Shown: positions 18,730-30,490, numbered from the stretch's first letter. The stretch: DNA of 64,000 bases from Zygnema cylindricum (GCA_037447655.1 JBBHKE010001556.1:124001-188000), one strand, 5' to 3'. Notes: generated by a model from the letters alone, not told the origin. Numbers and translations are program-made.

Positions 18730-21700
18730 GGTTATGGGCCCACCCTCTAGGGTGCCCATTTTTAATGGAACAGGGTCCATTTATTGGGAAACCACGATAA
18801 AGGGTGCACTGGTTGAAAAACGACTATGGGGCATTGTGAGTGGTCGTGTGCGTCGGCCATCCGCAAAATTGGGAGTTCCACCAGGATTTGAAGGATCTCG
18901 GTTCACAGGAGGATCTGCGGAGGTAGAGGTGGAAGAGGATGTTGGAGAAAGCATCGTGTCGGACATAGGGAAGGAGAAGGGGAAGGAGAACTCACACCGA
19001 TGCCTACTGGATCGGTTTTGGCAGCAGATGTTCAGAAAACCGAGGAAAATGATAGTGTAATCTGGGATTTCAACAATACCGTGGCGACTCATTTTATTCT
19101 CGGGCGTCTCACCCAAGCAGTGGCTACACCTCATCTTCATGTGGAGAGGGCAAACGAGTTGTGGGAGGCCCTTGTCAGCATTTACAAGAGTGGTACGATT
19201 CAACAACAGAAGCTGGCAGGTCAAAAGGTACAAGCATATGTGTACAAAGGGGGAAAGATGTTAGATTTTTGTAATGACTTGGCCGGGTTATTTATGGAGT
19301 TGGAGAGTGCAGGGAAAAGGGAGACCGAGAAAGAGAAGGTGAATACTTTGTTGATGAAACTCCCAGATGATTATGAAAACATTGTTAATAGGGTTCAGGA
19401 CTTGCCAGATCATCGATGGATCTGGAACTCCGTTGTGGGAATGATTTTGGTTCGAGAAAACACAATTGAGATTCGAAGAGGAGGAAAGAGTGTTCAGGCG
19501 TTGGCTGTAGGAACTAATTGGGGAGATAAGGATTCCAAGAAACCTTATGGAAACTTTGGTGGAGGAGGAAGAGGAAATCAATCGGAAGGATCTGGATCGA
19601 GGCCTCCGAAGGGGCTTTGTCACTTTTGTAAGAAGCCGGGACATTACATGGCGGAGTGTACTAAACTGACAGAGCTGAGATTGAAGGAAGAACATGCCGG
19701 AAAACCAGCCGCAAAGAAAAAGAAGGCATTTGTGGCAACACAAGTCATTGGAGAGGACTCCGATGAGGACGATGGAGAACTCCTCCTCAACGAGGAGCTG
19801 GAGGTGAAAGGTGAGTTAGAGATTCCAAGGAGGCAAAAGTGTGCTTTCGGTGGAGTAAGAGAAGCTCCAGAAGAAGGATGGATTATTGATTCAGGAGCCT
19901 CTATGCATATGTGTAGAGAAAAACCATTGTTTACCAAAATGAGAAAGATCCCTACTGTAGAGATAGAGTACGGGGATGGGAGAATAGTCACCACTAATTT
20001 AGTGGGATCTGTGGATCTGAGAGTCTTAGTTGATGGAAAGGCATCCATAGTCACTTTCTCTGATGTTCTTTTTATCCCAGAGTTAAACAAGAATCTTATC
20101 TCTACGTCGGTCTTAGATGATAAAGGTTTTGAGACTAGTACTAAGAAAGGAGTCTTTGTTGCTAGCTATGAGAATGAAGTGTACTTCACAGCTGAAAAGG
20201 GTAGCCAAGGAATGTTTAGGCTGAATTTGAGTAATGGAAAGACGGGAGTTTACTATGTTGGTGTAAGTGATTTGATGATGTGGCATAAAAGATTGGGACA
20301 TGTGCATCTAGATAGATTGAAGGAAATGAAGAAAATGGGTGTAGTTGAGGGCATACACTTTGGAGATAATGAGACTTTGGATGATTGTAGTGGGTGTGCT
20401 CAAAGAAAAGCGCACAGATTGCCTTTTCCAAAAGCCGCAACATATAAGGGTGAAAAGGTTTTAGATTTGGTTCACACTGACATATGGGGACCGGCCAAAG
20501 TGCCATCAGTTGGAGGGAAAAGATTTATGCTTACTATCACAAATGATTGGTCTTGATACTCTAGAGTATACTTCTTGAAAAAAAATCTGAGGCTTCGGCT
20601 CATTTTAAAGAGTATAAAGCTTGGAGTGAAAAGCTTCATGAGACACCTATAAAGAGGTTGAGAAGTGATAATGGGGGGGAATTCACTTCTAATGAGTTTG
20701 AGGATTACTTGAAAGAGGAAGGGGTTCAACACCAAAAGACTGTCCCAAAGAATCCAGAACAAAACGGTGTAGCCGAGAGACTAAATCGGACATTAAGTGA
20801 TAGTGCTCGTAGTATGTTGACAGATAAAAAGATAAGGAAAAGTTTTTGGGCAGAGGCTATGAATTGTGCTAACTATCTCAAAAATAGAGTCCTTACCTCG
20901 GCCGTAAAAGGCCAAACACCTTATGAAAGATGGACCGAGAGAAAACCTGATATTTCACACTTAAAGGTGTTTGGAAGTCAAGTGTTTAGTCTAAACACAG
21001 TAAAATCTGATTGGAAGTTAGATGCTAGAGGAAAGCCGGGATACTTACTTGGGTATGATGAAAATGTAAAGGGGTATAGAGTTTATGATCTCGGAAGAGA
21101 AGACATAATTCTAGTAAAACACTTGGTAGTTATGGACGAAGGAAAGTCCATAGATCCCTTAAAGTACACTAAACCGGTCAAAATTAGAATTGAATCAGAA
21201 ATTGAGTTAGATTCAGATTCTTCTAACCGAACTCCGGTTCAGCCTGATCTTGCAAAGAAAGAGAAAAATCTGATCGAGAGTGATCCTCTCTTAGAGACAC
21301 TACTTCCAATTCAACCCGAGGAAAGACAAGAAACAGATGATGAACGTCCGGAGATGGACTCCACGGATAGGGGAGAAGATGAAGTCGTTCGGAGAAATCC
21401 GAGATTACCCTCCATCCCAGCATCAAAGTTTGAAGGAGGAAGGAGAAGTAGCAAGAGACTTCAAGAGAGGCAAGTGAACAACAAGGTAACTAAGATGTCA
21501 CATTTTAGCGAACCCCAGACTTACTCAGAGGCAATTAATAGTCCGGAAAGTAGTAGATGGGTGACAGCCATTAATGATGAGATGGCTTCCATTTTGGAAG
21601 CAAACACATGAGAGTTGGTGGATTGCCCTCTAGACAGAAAGCCGATAGGATGTAAGTGGGTATTTAAGTTGAAACTCAATCCCGATAACACCATTGAGCG

Positions 21701-23095
21701 ATACAAAGCCAGATTAGTGGCAAAGGGGTTCACACAAAAGGAGGGAATCGATTATGAGGAGACCTTCGCTCCGGTTGTTAGATTTCCCTCCGTCCGGATT
21801 CTACTTAGTTTAGCGGCAGCGGAAGACATGGAAGTACACCAGATGGACATCAAAACCGCTTTCTTACACGGGGAATTAGAAGAAGAGATCTTCATGCGAC
21901 AGCCGGAAGGATTTGTTGAAAAGGGAGAAGAAAGTAAGGTGTGCAGATTGATAAAGTCTCTTTATGGACTGAAGCAAGCTCCACGTCAATGGAACAAGAA
22001 GTTGGACGAGTTTTTGACGAGTTTGGGATATATCCGAATCAGTTCGGATCATTCCATCTATCTATTTGAGGATGAGGAAGGTATAATTTTCATTGCTATC
22101 TATGTGGATGATTTGCTTGTTTTCAGTAAATCAATGGTGAAAATTAATAGGCTGAAAAAGGATCTAAAGAGTATATTTGAAATGAAGGACTTGGGAGAGG
22201 CAAAGTACATTTTGGGAATTCAGATGGAAAGAGATAGAGAGAAGAAAACAATTAGACTAACTCAAAAGGAAGCAATAGGGAATATGCTTGAAAAATTTCA
22301 TATGGATAAAGCAAATAGTTGTACGACTCCCATGGACTTAAAGAAGGGTAATGAGGGGAGCTCAGAAGAGGGAGTCTTGATCTTGGATAATGAGTTAGGA
22401 CCTGAGGAAAGCAAGTTCATGCAAACTATTCCATACAGACAGGTTGTCGGTAGTTTGATCTATTTTATGAACTTTACTCGTCCTGATATTGCAGCAGCTG
22501 TGGGAGTATTAAGTAGGAGTCTGAATGATCCTAGGAAGAAAGATTGGGAAGCGGCCAAAAGGGTCATGCGGTACTTGATAGGAACAAGAGATTTGTGGTT
22601 GCATTTGGGAGGGGATAATACTGACATCACCACTTGGAGTGATGCCAATTATGGGGATGCTCCGATGAGAAGGTGTACTTCTGGGTATGTGTTGTATGTT
22701 GGGAATGAGGCTTGCTGTTCGAGCAGCAAGCAACAAAAGGTGATTGCTCAGTCCACCATGGAGGCTGAGTATATGGCTTTTTGTTCGGCTGTTAAAGAAT
22801 TGATGTGGGTGAAATCTTTGCTTCAAGAGCTGGGATATAGAAGAGTGGAGTGCAAAAGATATTTTGTGACAATCAAGCTGCGATTGCAATTGCAGCAAAT
22901 CCTAAGCATCACTTTAAAGCAAAGCATATGGATATTCGCTTGAGCTTTATTAGAGAGAAAGTTGAGAATAAAATAATTAGTTTGGAATATAGACCGGATA
23001 GAGAGATGGTAGCTGATATGATGACTAAGCCAGTTCCTTCTCCTAAATTAACTTTTTGTAGGGAGAAGTGTGGACTGAAAGAAAAGATAGACTAG
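18710..23095 (+). pseudogene. Copia gag-pol polyprotein, element E
   Basis: Full-length but dead. gag (18710-19700) begins M-E-V-T-E-F-Q-V-M-G-P-P; its zinc knuckle is CHFCKKPGHYMAEC. Protease follows with WIIDSGASMHMC near 19880. Integrase has the zinc-binding H-K-R-L-G-H and C-S-G-C-A (20280-20400) and the D,D,E triad in V-H-T-D-I-W-G-P, R-S-D-N-G-G-E-F and N-G-V-A-E-R-L-N-R. The linker (21050-21600) is acidic. RT (21615-22500) has A-I-Y-V-D-D-L-L-V. RNase H has W-S-D-A-N-Y-G-D, E-A-E-Y-M-A and D-N-Q-A-A-I. Lesions are a frameshift near 18990, TGA at 20554, a frameshift in the A-run at 20578-20586, TGA at 21609 and a frameshift near 22850. The stop TAG at 23093 abuts the polypurine tract. 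Start choice: the ATG in the LTR is conserved in relatives. Confidence 0.95.
18730..18744 (+). other. Primer-binding site of element E
   Basis: GGTTATGGGCCCACC immediately after the LTR end TTTCA. It is complementary to the anticodon arm of plant-type initiator tRNA-Met (loop C-A-U-A-A), not to its 3' acceptor end. It encodes V-M-G-P-P of gag. Confidence 0.85.
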
Positions 23096-23108
23096 AAAAT
23101 AAGGGGAG
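23095..23108 (+). other. Polypurine tract of element E
   Basis: GAAAATAAGGGGAG between the gag-pol stop codon and the 3' LTR start TGTTG. Confidence 0.9.
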
Positions 23109-23147
23109 TGTTGAAAAGTGATATTTTGTATTCTACCTTTTGTTTAG

Positions 23148-23195
23148 TCTTGCAGTTCCCATGCTTGTCGTAGTCACTGAGAATTGACAGGCAGC
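23148..23195 (+). other. Conserved U3 stem-loop, copy in 3' LTR of E
   Basis: CAGTTC pairs with GAATTG (one wobble) around the loop complement CTTGTCGTAGTCACTG. It is the weakest stem of the set. Confidence 0.5.
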
Positions 23196-23256
23196 CATGG
23201 CTACCTTAGACAGATGAGAAGATATACAGAAGACAAAGCTCCTGCAAAAGTTTTAT

Positions 23257-23340
23257 TGACACAGCCAGGATTTGATCCTGAAACCTCTTGATATGGACCG
23301 TACGGAATAGGCGTCCGCCTTATCCGTTACGTCTTGATGA
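23257..23340 (-). other. tRNA-like module in 3' LTR of E
   Basis: Same module as at 17757-17840 with a few substitutions. The T-arm and A box are preserved. Confidence 0.65.
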
Positions 23341-24229
23341 TTCGTTGCACAAATTATGTTTGATATCTATATAAAGTATACATAGCGATTTTTTTTCCTT
23401 TAAGCGACTTACGAAATGAAACGAAACATAGAACGTATGGTACCGCACGAAATGCAGTACCGCACGAAATAAATGAAACAGACATTTGATTTCGACGGAC
23501 GAAATTAAATGTCGCGATCGACGGCTCGCGAAGCAAGAAGAAAATTTAAACGGTCAACACGGAATGTTGACCGTCAAAATTCAAAGGTCAACACGGAAAT
23601 TTGACCGGTGAAATTCAACGGTCAACATTTATTTGGCGCGTCGTCAGATCGAACGGCTGAAATTGATCATCGTGAAAAGAACGGACGGCACGCGTGAGTG
23701 CCGGTATGCCGGAACGACTATCTAGGAGAAGTTTGGCGAAATGGAAGGAAATGACACGTGGCATCATCCTATAGGATGGCGGAAGAGAAAAAGGACAGAA
23801 TGCTATTGACCTATTTTTGCCATGTGGCAGACCAGGAATGGTGCCGAATATTTCCGTACATAAAGTACGGCGGCTGCTGTACTTTATATGTACACTAATT
23901 AGGATACTTCACGTTGATTGGTTTAGAGTAGCTATTAGGAGTTTTTTTTTTGGACTTAGGCAAAATTTGAAAAAGTCCTCTCTTCAGAGGCCAACTGTAC
24001 AAATATGCTGTCTTTGAACAGCCATAACTTAATGCTCGGGTGAGCAAATTCAGTGATTCTTTTTGCTACGGACTCAGGGGAGTCCAGGCTACACAGGGGT
24101 GTAGTCGGTTAGAGTTTTCGCGTGCCAGGGTGGCACTTACTCATTGCCAAAGTCAAAACTGCAAATATTATCCTAGAGGCTTCATATAAGCTGGACATTT
24201 TGTGTACCAATGGAGGTCACATAATTTCA

Positions 24230-24467
24230 AGCTGGTCATTTCAATTAGCATATAACCTAATATTAGAAGAAAAGTTTAACTCTAAAATCCTTGATGGAGA
24301 AGGACAGGTGGAAGCTTTCTCTACAAACTTTGAGAAAAGAAATTTGTTAATCAAAACAAGAAATAGTTTGACCAAAATCAAAATCAATTTAATTGGTTTA
24401 ATCGGAGGCCAAATAGGCAATCTTCTACAGCTTATTTTTATTGCTCTGAGAAGGGACATGGATACTG
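24230..24467 (+). pseudogene. Copia gag C-terminus, element D
   Basis: Frame with E-E-K-F-N-S-K-I-L-D-G-E-G-Q-V-E-A-F, then after a frameshift N-W-F-N-R-R-P-N-R-Q-S-S and the start of a zinc knuckle, Y-F-Y-C-S-E-K-G-H-G-Y. The knuckle is interrupted by the LTR at 24468 and its last Cys (Y-C-P-K-L) resumes at 25649. Confidence 0.65.
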
Positions 24468-25647
24468 TGTTGTCCATAGCCTATTTCAGCCATGGATTAC
24501 TTTCGGAAGCACCACAGACTACCCCCAAAACAATTGTGTTTCATACAGCACAAATTACTCCACAATATACAAAAACACCTCAAATTGAGACAATATGCAG
24601 TTTACTATAGACACTAGAAACTACCAAATTTAGAGCCAAATCCACCAAGGTTTCCAAAAGATATGAACAGCAGAATTTCCAAAAAAACACCTGAAAACTT
24701 ATCAAACTAATCATATACTCTCCTCACACAGTTCTACAAGATCAACAGAACAGATTGAAACTACACACACATATATTTTCTAGATCATAAAATCTCTCCA
24801 CAAAGTTCACATCAAAACTTCAATCACAGTGATCACACCAATAGGTCAAAGTTGTAGAAAAACAGTATGTGATTGCTTTGATAAACTAAACTCTGATTCT
24901 CAAAATAAGTTAAGTACTACAAGTTATACTCAGAGAGTTCACTACTGAATGTACGGAGGCATACCAGCCGTAAGTTATCTACCACCTACCTAAATTACTG
25001 TAAGTATACCCTAATAATTCAAGTTATGTCAGACTGAATACATCTACACTAATAAACTAATCAGCAAAAATACAAACCTTTGTTGTATAAAATATTTACA
25101 CCGACATCTCTATAAAATCTGCATACTAAGATTCAACTTGCTAATTCACTTGTTATCCATTTATGAATCTCGTCCGCCGACAAAATTCATGTTAATCACA
25201 GCTGCGTTGTTGCGTACCAAATCACATTTATATTATCTGCGACTGCGTTGTCCCGTACCAGATCAGATCTAAGATAACCGCAGTTGCGTCGCAGCTGCGT
25301 TTGTTGTCCATACTTGAACATATCCAAAAGTAACCGTAGCTTCGTCGCAGCTGCGTTGTCGCATTTAAAGTTCACTTGTCTCAAATAGATGCACCGTAGC
25401 GGTGGCACATATTTCAACGTTTCATACATTTCAAATCGTATCACTTCGCGATCCGCTGTCCTTTTCCTACTTCTTTCCCGCCAATTAATAAGTCCCTTAC
25501 GTCACTTTATATTTATCCGTACGTTCGCTCCCCCAATGCGTGAATCCATTCAAACCTCCACATTAAATCCACTTAATAATTTATGCACAAAATGTCGCAA
25601 ACGCACAAAATGTCCCGTACGCACGAAACCTATTTTTCAAAACAACA
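24468..25647 (-). repeat. Solo LTR of B type inserted in D
   Basis: 1180-base minus-strand LTR: TGTTGTTTTGAAAAATAGG at 25647, ending ATGGCTGAAATAGG...GACAACA at 24468, identical in design to B's LTR. No PBS or polypurine tract adjoins it, so it is solo. Flanks ATACTG and ATATTG agree at five of six bases, an imperfect TSD at best. It contains repeated CGCAGCTGCG-like motifs at 25199-25365. Confidence 0.8.
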
Positions 25648-27156
25648 ATATTGTCCTAAGCTGAAAAAGGCAAAAGCTGTAAAAGGTAAATGAGACAGGT
25701 TTATACATGTCAGGCTAGCAGGGAAGCCAATATCACCGAGGCTTTTCTAGAAATCCAACCCGTGGAAACGCACTTTTTTTAGCTTTTGGAAGTGATGCAG
25801 ATGAGTCTCTCACCTTCATAAAGCAAGAGGCAGATTTATTTGCTATGGCGGCAGAAATGGAGGGTCCAAAAGATGCACGTTGGATCATGGATACGGGAGC
25901 ATCGACCCATTTGTGCTGGAACAAATCTGTTTTTAAAAATCTGAAACGAACTCCTCCAAAGAATATCTACAATGCATGTGGCATCGGTGTTCAAACTTTA
26001 GCTCAGGGTGATGTAGCTTTGATGGTAGATATGGGGGGAAAGTCAGTAGAAATAACTCTTCACAATGTGTTGTATGTACCAGATTTTGAAAAGAATCCAT
26101 TTTCTACGTCTTTGGTAGAGAGCAAAGGCTTTGAGATAGTTCTTAAAGGTGGTAAAAAAGTTGTTAGCAAACAAGGTTAAAGTAACAGTGGCTGGCACAT
26201 GAGATGCAAGCAAAATGTATCAGATAGATATGGTTCAATGCAAAGAAAATGATGTTATCTATTATTGTGTCTCATTTGAAAATGAATTGTGGCATACAAA
26301 ATTATGACATATATAACATGATAGTCTAAAGAAAATGGTGAGTTCAAAAAAAATTGAAGGTGTTTCTCACACTTCTCAACCTATAAAATCATGTAATGGC
26401 TGCTGCGTAGGCAAGATTCACAGATTGCTATTGTCATAGAAAACGGAACACAGATCAGACAGAGTTCTGCAACTTATAAACTCTAATGTTCTCCGTCCCT
26501 CACAAGTGTCTTCGGATGGAGGTATCCATTATATGGTTACACTAACATATGACTACTCCAAGTTCACCAAAGTTTACTCCATGCAGAATAAGAGTGAAGT
26601 GTTCACTCAATTTAAACACTATTAAGCGTGGGAAAAAAAGCTACATAGAGATCCAATCTTTGCATTGAGATTGGAAAACGACGAAGAGTATACTTCCAAA
26701 GAATTTGAACATTTTTTTCCTCAGGAAGGTATCGATCACAATCTTACGTTTCCTTTTGCACCAGAATATAATAGTATCTCTAAAAGATTAAATAGGTCAA
26801 TGATAGAGAGTGCTCGGTCCATGTTTGTTGAAGGGTCTAGATCTGAATTTCTGGGCTGAAGCACTCAACTGTGCAGTTATATAAAAAATAGAATTGCTTC
26901 AAGATCTTTTAGTACTACACTTTTTAAGTTATGGACAGGAAAGAAACTTGATATGAGTCATTTTAAAGTATTTGGCAGCAAGTGTTTTATAATAGATTAT
27001 TCAAAGGATAGATGGAAAATGAATGTTAAAGGCTTACTAGGATTTCTACGGGGTATGATGACCATGCAAAAGGTTACAGAGTATTTGTATTTGATAAATA
27101 TAAAGTGATTTTCTCTAGATATTTTTAGATTAAAGATGAAAATGATGTGGTTAACT
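25648..27156 (+). pseudogene. Copia protease and integrase, element D
   Basis: Protease with WIMDTGASTHLCW near 25880 and the conserved L-Y-V-P-D-F. Degenerate integrase follows: C-N-G-C-C remains of the zinc motif, a D-N/E-D-E-E-Y-T-S-K-E-F segment holds the second Asp region, and the catalytic Glu segment reads N-S-I-S-K-R-L-N-R where active relatives have A-E-R. F-K-V-F-G-S-K-C-F follows near 26970. Many stops and frameshifts occur from 26180 on. It ends at 27156 where the LTR of G was inserted. Confidence 0.8.
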
Positions 27157-28038
27157 TGTTGTGCTGTGACTACTACACCAACTGAAGATGAAGATGATGC
27201 TAGAGTAGTCATCACAAAATTCAGATAAGCAAGAAGCTCTCACAGATGCTTAGAAAAAAAACACACACCTTTGGAACACAACCAAAGATAATTTATGCAA
27301 CCAAATGGCCTACAAATCTGACACAATGCAGATAATACACAACCGAACACAAGTACAAATTTACACAAAAATATGCAAAAACAAATCTGAGAGATATTCT
27401 CAGTCAAAGATATAAAAAATGACACAGCATAATTTTGATACAACAAGTTCCTAATTATGAAATGGCTAAGTCCTATTCTTATAGCTAAAAGATCTATTCT
27501 TCTAAGAGCTAGCAGCCACTTACTGCCCTAACTAAGCAAAGGAGGCATACCAGCCATGCATCAATAATATCTAATATCTAATAGAGGATACCTGAATATG
27601 TCAAGGTATGTCATACAGAAAGAATCTGAACTGAGACACTAATCAAACAAAACATGCTTCTGTACAAAATAGAGATAAGTAACATCACAGTACACCGTGT
27701 ACAAACACGTCAGATAATTACAGACGTGGTCCCGGATGACCACCTTCCGTCGACAGCAAATCTTCACCGTCCATCATTTCGAAGTTTCATCCAAGATGAA
27801 ACTTTTATGTGACACTTTGGTCTTTATGGTAGGTCTGAATAGATGAACGGATCTTTGTAGAGTGTCTCATTTACCGACTCGTGTCTTAAAGTGTGTCACA
27901 CCGTGAACTCCCTCACTGTTCACTGTAACATTAATTCCGGTACATACTGAACCAGACTTTCGTAAAATATTCTAAGTACTGAGAAAATACTTCCCTCACC
28001 TATGAAGCTTAGTGAGGACTAAAGCTTTCAAATCAACA
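27157..28038 (-). repeat. 3' LTR of Copia element G
   Basis: 882-base minus-strand LTR from TGTTGATTTGAAAGC at 28038 to ...GCACAACA at 27157. The last 56 bases carry ATG and codons for M-T-T-L-A-S-S-S-S-S-V-G-V-V-V-T-A-Q. The same length, 56, is found in element I. A polypurine tract lies at 28039. The left flank is TAACT. Confidence 0.85.
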
Positions 28039-28058
28039 CTCCCCTCAAGATTTAGACT
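28039..28058 (-). other. Polypurine tract of element G
   Basis: The minus strand reads GTCTAAATCTTGAGGGGAG before the LTR. Confidence 0.7.
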
Positions 28059-28084
28059 CTACTAACCACTTAGACGATATCCCT

Positions 28085-29180
28085 CTCTACAGAATTTCAA
28101 TTTTGGGGCAGGTAAGGGTTTTGTCATCATGTTTGCCAACATTTTCTCAGCAAGTTAGTAGCTAAGTTTCAGAATTTTGCCCATCACCATTTCCCTCACA
28201 AAGTGTAACTTATTGTCAATATGCTTTCCTTTGAAATGATGACTAGGATTAGAAGCAATAGCAATAGCAGCTTGATTGTCACACTAAATGACCTGAGGAC
28301 AAGACTGCATGAATTTCAGTTCTTGTAAAAGGGACTTTACCCAAAGAAGTTCCTTAACTGCTAAGCTAGTTGCCATGTATTCAACTTCCATGGTTGACTG
28401 AGCAGTCACCTTTTAGAGCTTGCTTGTCCAGCAGCAAGTACCATTACCGATCTTCAGAATGAATCCAGTGGTAGAACCTCCGTTTGGCATATCACCATTA
28501 CTCGCATTGCTCCAGGTGCTGATCTTCACTTCATCTTCTCCGAGAGACAGTAGGAGATCTCGTGTTCTTGCAAGATATTGCAGAACTCGTTTTGTTGCCT
28601 CCCAATCTGATTTCTTCGGAATCTGAAGACTTCGACTCAGAGCTCCAATAGCCGCTGCAATATCCTGACAAGTGCAGTTCATAAAGTAGATAAGACTCCC
28701 AACAATTTGTTGGTAGGGAATCGTGGACCTGAAGTCTGACTCTCTGGTTCCATATCATCTTCAAGAGTCATTCCTCCATCCATCTCCTTTCCTTCCACCT
28801 TTTGCCTGAACTCCATAGGAGTGGCACTCCCTTTTGCATCTCCCATGCCAAATCTTTTAAGAACATTTCCAATGGCATCTCTTTGAGTGAGGAAGATAAC
28901 TCTCTCACTCCTATCTCTCTCTACTTGAATGCGTAGGATATCCTTAGCTTCACCTAAGTCTTTCATATCAAACCTGGCATTCATAGCTGCTTTTATCTTA
29001 TTTATCTCATTTGATGATTTATTGATTAGCAGCAGATCATCTATATACAGTGCTACCTAAATCACACCATCATCTCCTTCCATGACATAAACAAAATGAT
29101 CTGAGCTTTTCATTGTAAAGCTCAAGCTGGTAAGAAACTCATCGAACTTCAAATTCCATTGTCGTGGAGCCTGTTTCAAT
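28085..29180 (-). pseudogene. Copia RT and RNase H, element G
   Basis: Minus-strand RT from L-K-Q-A-P-R-Q-W onward with catalytic A-L-Y-I-D-D-L-L-L (Ile in place of the usual Val of Y-V-D-D), then E-A-K-D-I-L-R-I-Q-V and RNase H with W-S-N-A-S-N-G-D, in which the first catalytic Asp has become Asn. Frameshifts near 28690-28730 and several stops. At 29180/29181 RT is fused directly to gag sequence of a different group (G'). Confidence 0.8.
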
Positions 29181-29562
29181 GCCTTAGAATGAAGTTCTTG
29201 GCAGCCATGTTTATGTCTTCCCACATTTGAACATCGTTCTCCACTGTCTTCACGGCCGCCGCTCTTGGTGCCATGGCAATAGGGGTGAGGGGTGTCTCCT
29301 TCCCTTTTCCCATTTCGGACACACTGCTTTCCCCATCATCTGCCTCGTCCGCGGAAGTAGTCGCTGCTCCAGAAAACCTTACTCCTCCAAATCCTAGCGG
29401 AGTTCTCGAAGGTGGACGTTTCACTTGTCCACTGACGATACCCCAGTATCAATTTTCACACAAAGCTCCCATCATCATGGCTTACCAATAGATGAACCCT
29501 GATCCATTGAAAGTGGGTACCATAGAGGGTGGGCCCATAACCTGCAATTTTGTGTCCTCCAT
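29181..29562 (-). pseudogene. Copia gag N-terminal fragment, element G'
   Basis: Minus-strand FQ-group gag beginning M-E-D-T-K-L-Q-V-M-G-P-P-S-M-V-P. It continues in another frame to N-M-A-A-K-N-F-I-L-R-H, which aligns with N-N-M-V-A-K-H-F-I-L-R-H of K. Broken by stops near 29480. It ends mid-gag at the fusion to the RT of G. Confidence 0.75.
29528..29542 (-). other. Primer-binding site of element G'
   Basis: The minus strand reads the full consensus GGTTATGGGCCCACC next to the LTR end. Confidence 0.8.
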
Positions 29563-30292
29563 TGGACTACACAATACAGGAAGCCTCTAGATAGTTGTTA
29601 ACTAGCCCACTTTAACCCACAGCCACTGCTGGCCAAGCAATCAAGCTGACAATCTGAATGCACCTATGTGCAACCTAGACTCCCCTGAGTCCGTAGGAAA
29701 AAGAATCTCTGAAAATGCCCAACCAGGCGATAAGTTATGAGGCAGTAAAAATGCCAATTTGTACGAACTCTCAAATGGAGAGTTGACTACCTACCAAAAT
29801 TTTCTAAGTCGTGATTCCCTGTAATAACCTCTATCTACTGAGATACAAACCAATCAGATTACTATACCGTACCAAAAAGTATTTTTGCCGATGGACCTTT
29901 TAAACGGCCTATGTAAGACAAGGCTATCAAGCGGACGCGTGTTTGTTTTTCACTCGTTCTTACATTCCTCGAAATTCCCATGACCAAATGTCATTTCTCC
30001 ACGTTGCTCAAGGTCATGCCACGTCACAAAACGCCAAAGTGACCACTCCGCGATTCCAGCAATGATGTGCGCTGTTGGATTTGCAGCAAGACGCAATCTT
30101 AGCCGTTTATAAATACGTGCGCGACATTTGTTTCATTGTCGAAACAAAATGCGTGGTATCCGTTTTGAAATAGTGTTGTACTTTGTACTTTTATAAAACT
30201 GTATCTATACACGCCATATACAGTTTTAGTTAAATGGATTTGTTCCTCCCTAAATATATATACATCTATCACATACTATATCACTTAGCATT

Positions 30293-30377
30293 GGTCCTAG
30301 TCTAAAAGGATAAAGCTGACCTCTATCGGCCAACTTGACGAACCATAGGTATCAGGATCAAATCCCGGGTCCGTCAG
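30293..30377 (+). other. tRNA-like module in G'/H LTR
   Basis: Plus strand: AGTCTAAAAGGATAAAGC (A-box region) and AGGATCAAATCCCGGG (T-arm/B-box), then TCCGTCA. Antisense to the element. Confidence 0.55.
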
Positions 30378-30441
30378 GTATATTTTTAGTAACCTACTAA
30401 AAATAATTGCTTGTTGAACAAAGGAAGACATGGATCAACCA

Positions 30442-30490
30442 CCCTCTCTATCCTTCAATGACTACAACAAGTATGGGGGCTAGAGAGAGG
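30442..30490 (-). other. Conserved U3 stem-loop, copy in G'/H LTR
   Basis: CCTCTCTA and TAGAGAGAGG arms pair with small bulges around ATGACTACAACAAGTATG. Confidence 0.65.

Larger units (their letters stand above)
17730..24229 (+). mobile_element. Element E: near-complete Copia element
   Basis: 6.5 kb with both LTRs (5' one lacking its first 120 bases), PBS, full gag-protease-integrase-RT-RNase H order and a polypurine tract. The LTRs differ by a few percent by eye. It sits in the gag of element D in the same orientation. The left flank lost part of the LTR and part of D's gag in one deletion, so no TSD survives. It is the best reference copy of the FQ group here. Confidence 0.9.
23109..24229 (+). 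repeat. 3' LTR of element E (complete)
   Basis: 1121 bases, TGTTGAAAAGTGATATTTTG...ATGGAGGTCACATAATTTCA. The flank then switches to unrelated gag of D, which fixes the LTR end downstream of the ATG. Confidence 0.9.
15980..27156 (+). mobile_element. Element D: old Copia element broken by two insertions
   Basis: I reconstruct one old plus-strand element from a 5' LTR (15980-17462), gag N-terminus (17463-17729), gag C-terminus (24230-24467) and protease-integrase (25648-27156). It is interrupted by element E and by the LTR at 24468-25647, and is cut at 27157 by the LTR of G. The order of parts and the shared orientation and reading support this. About 300 bases of gag between 17729 and 24230 are missing. 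Confidence 0.65.

Noticed and set aside
24462-25653. Clean TSD for the LTR at 24468-25647
   Set aside because: Flanks ATACTG and ATATTG differ at one base, and removing one copy would spoil the knuckle spacing; only an imperfect TSD can be claimed.
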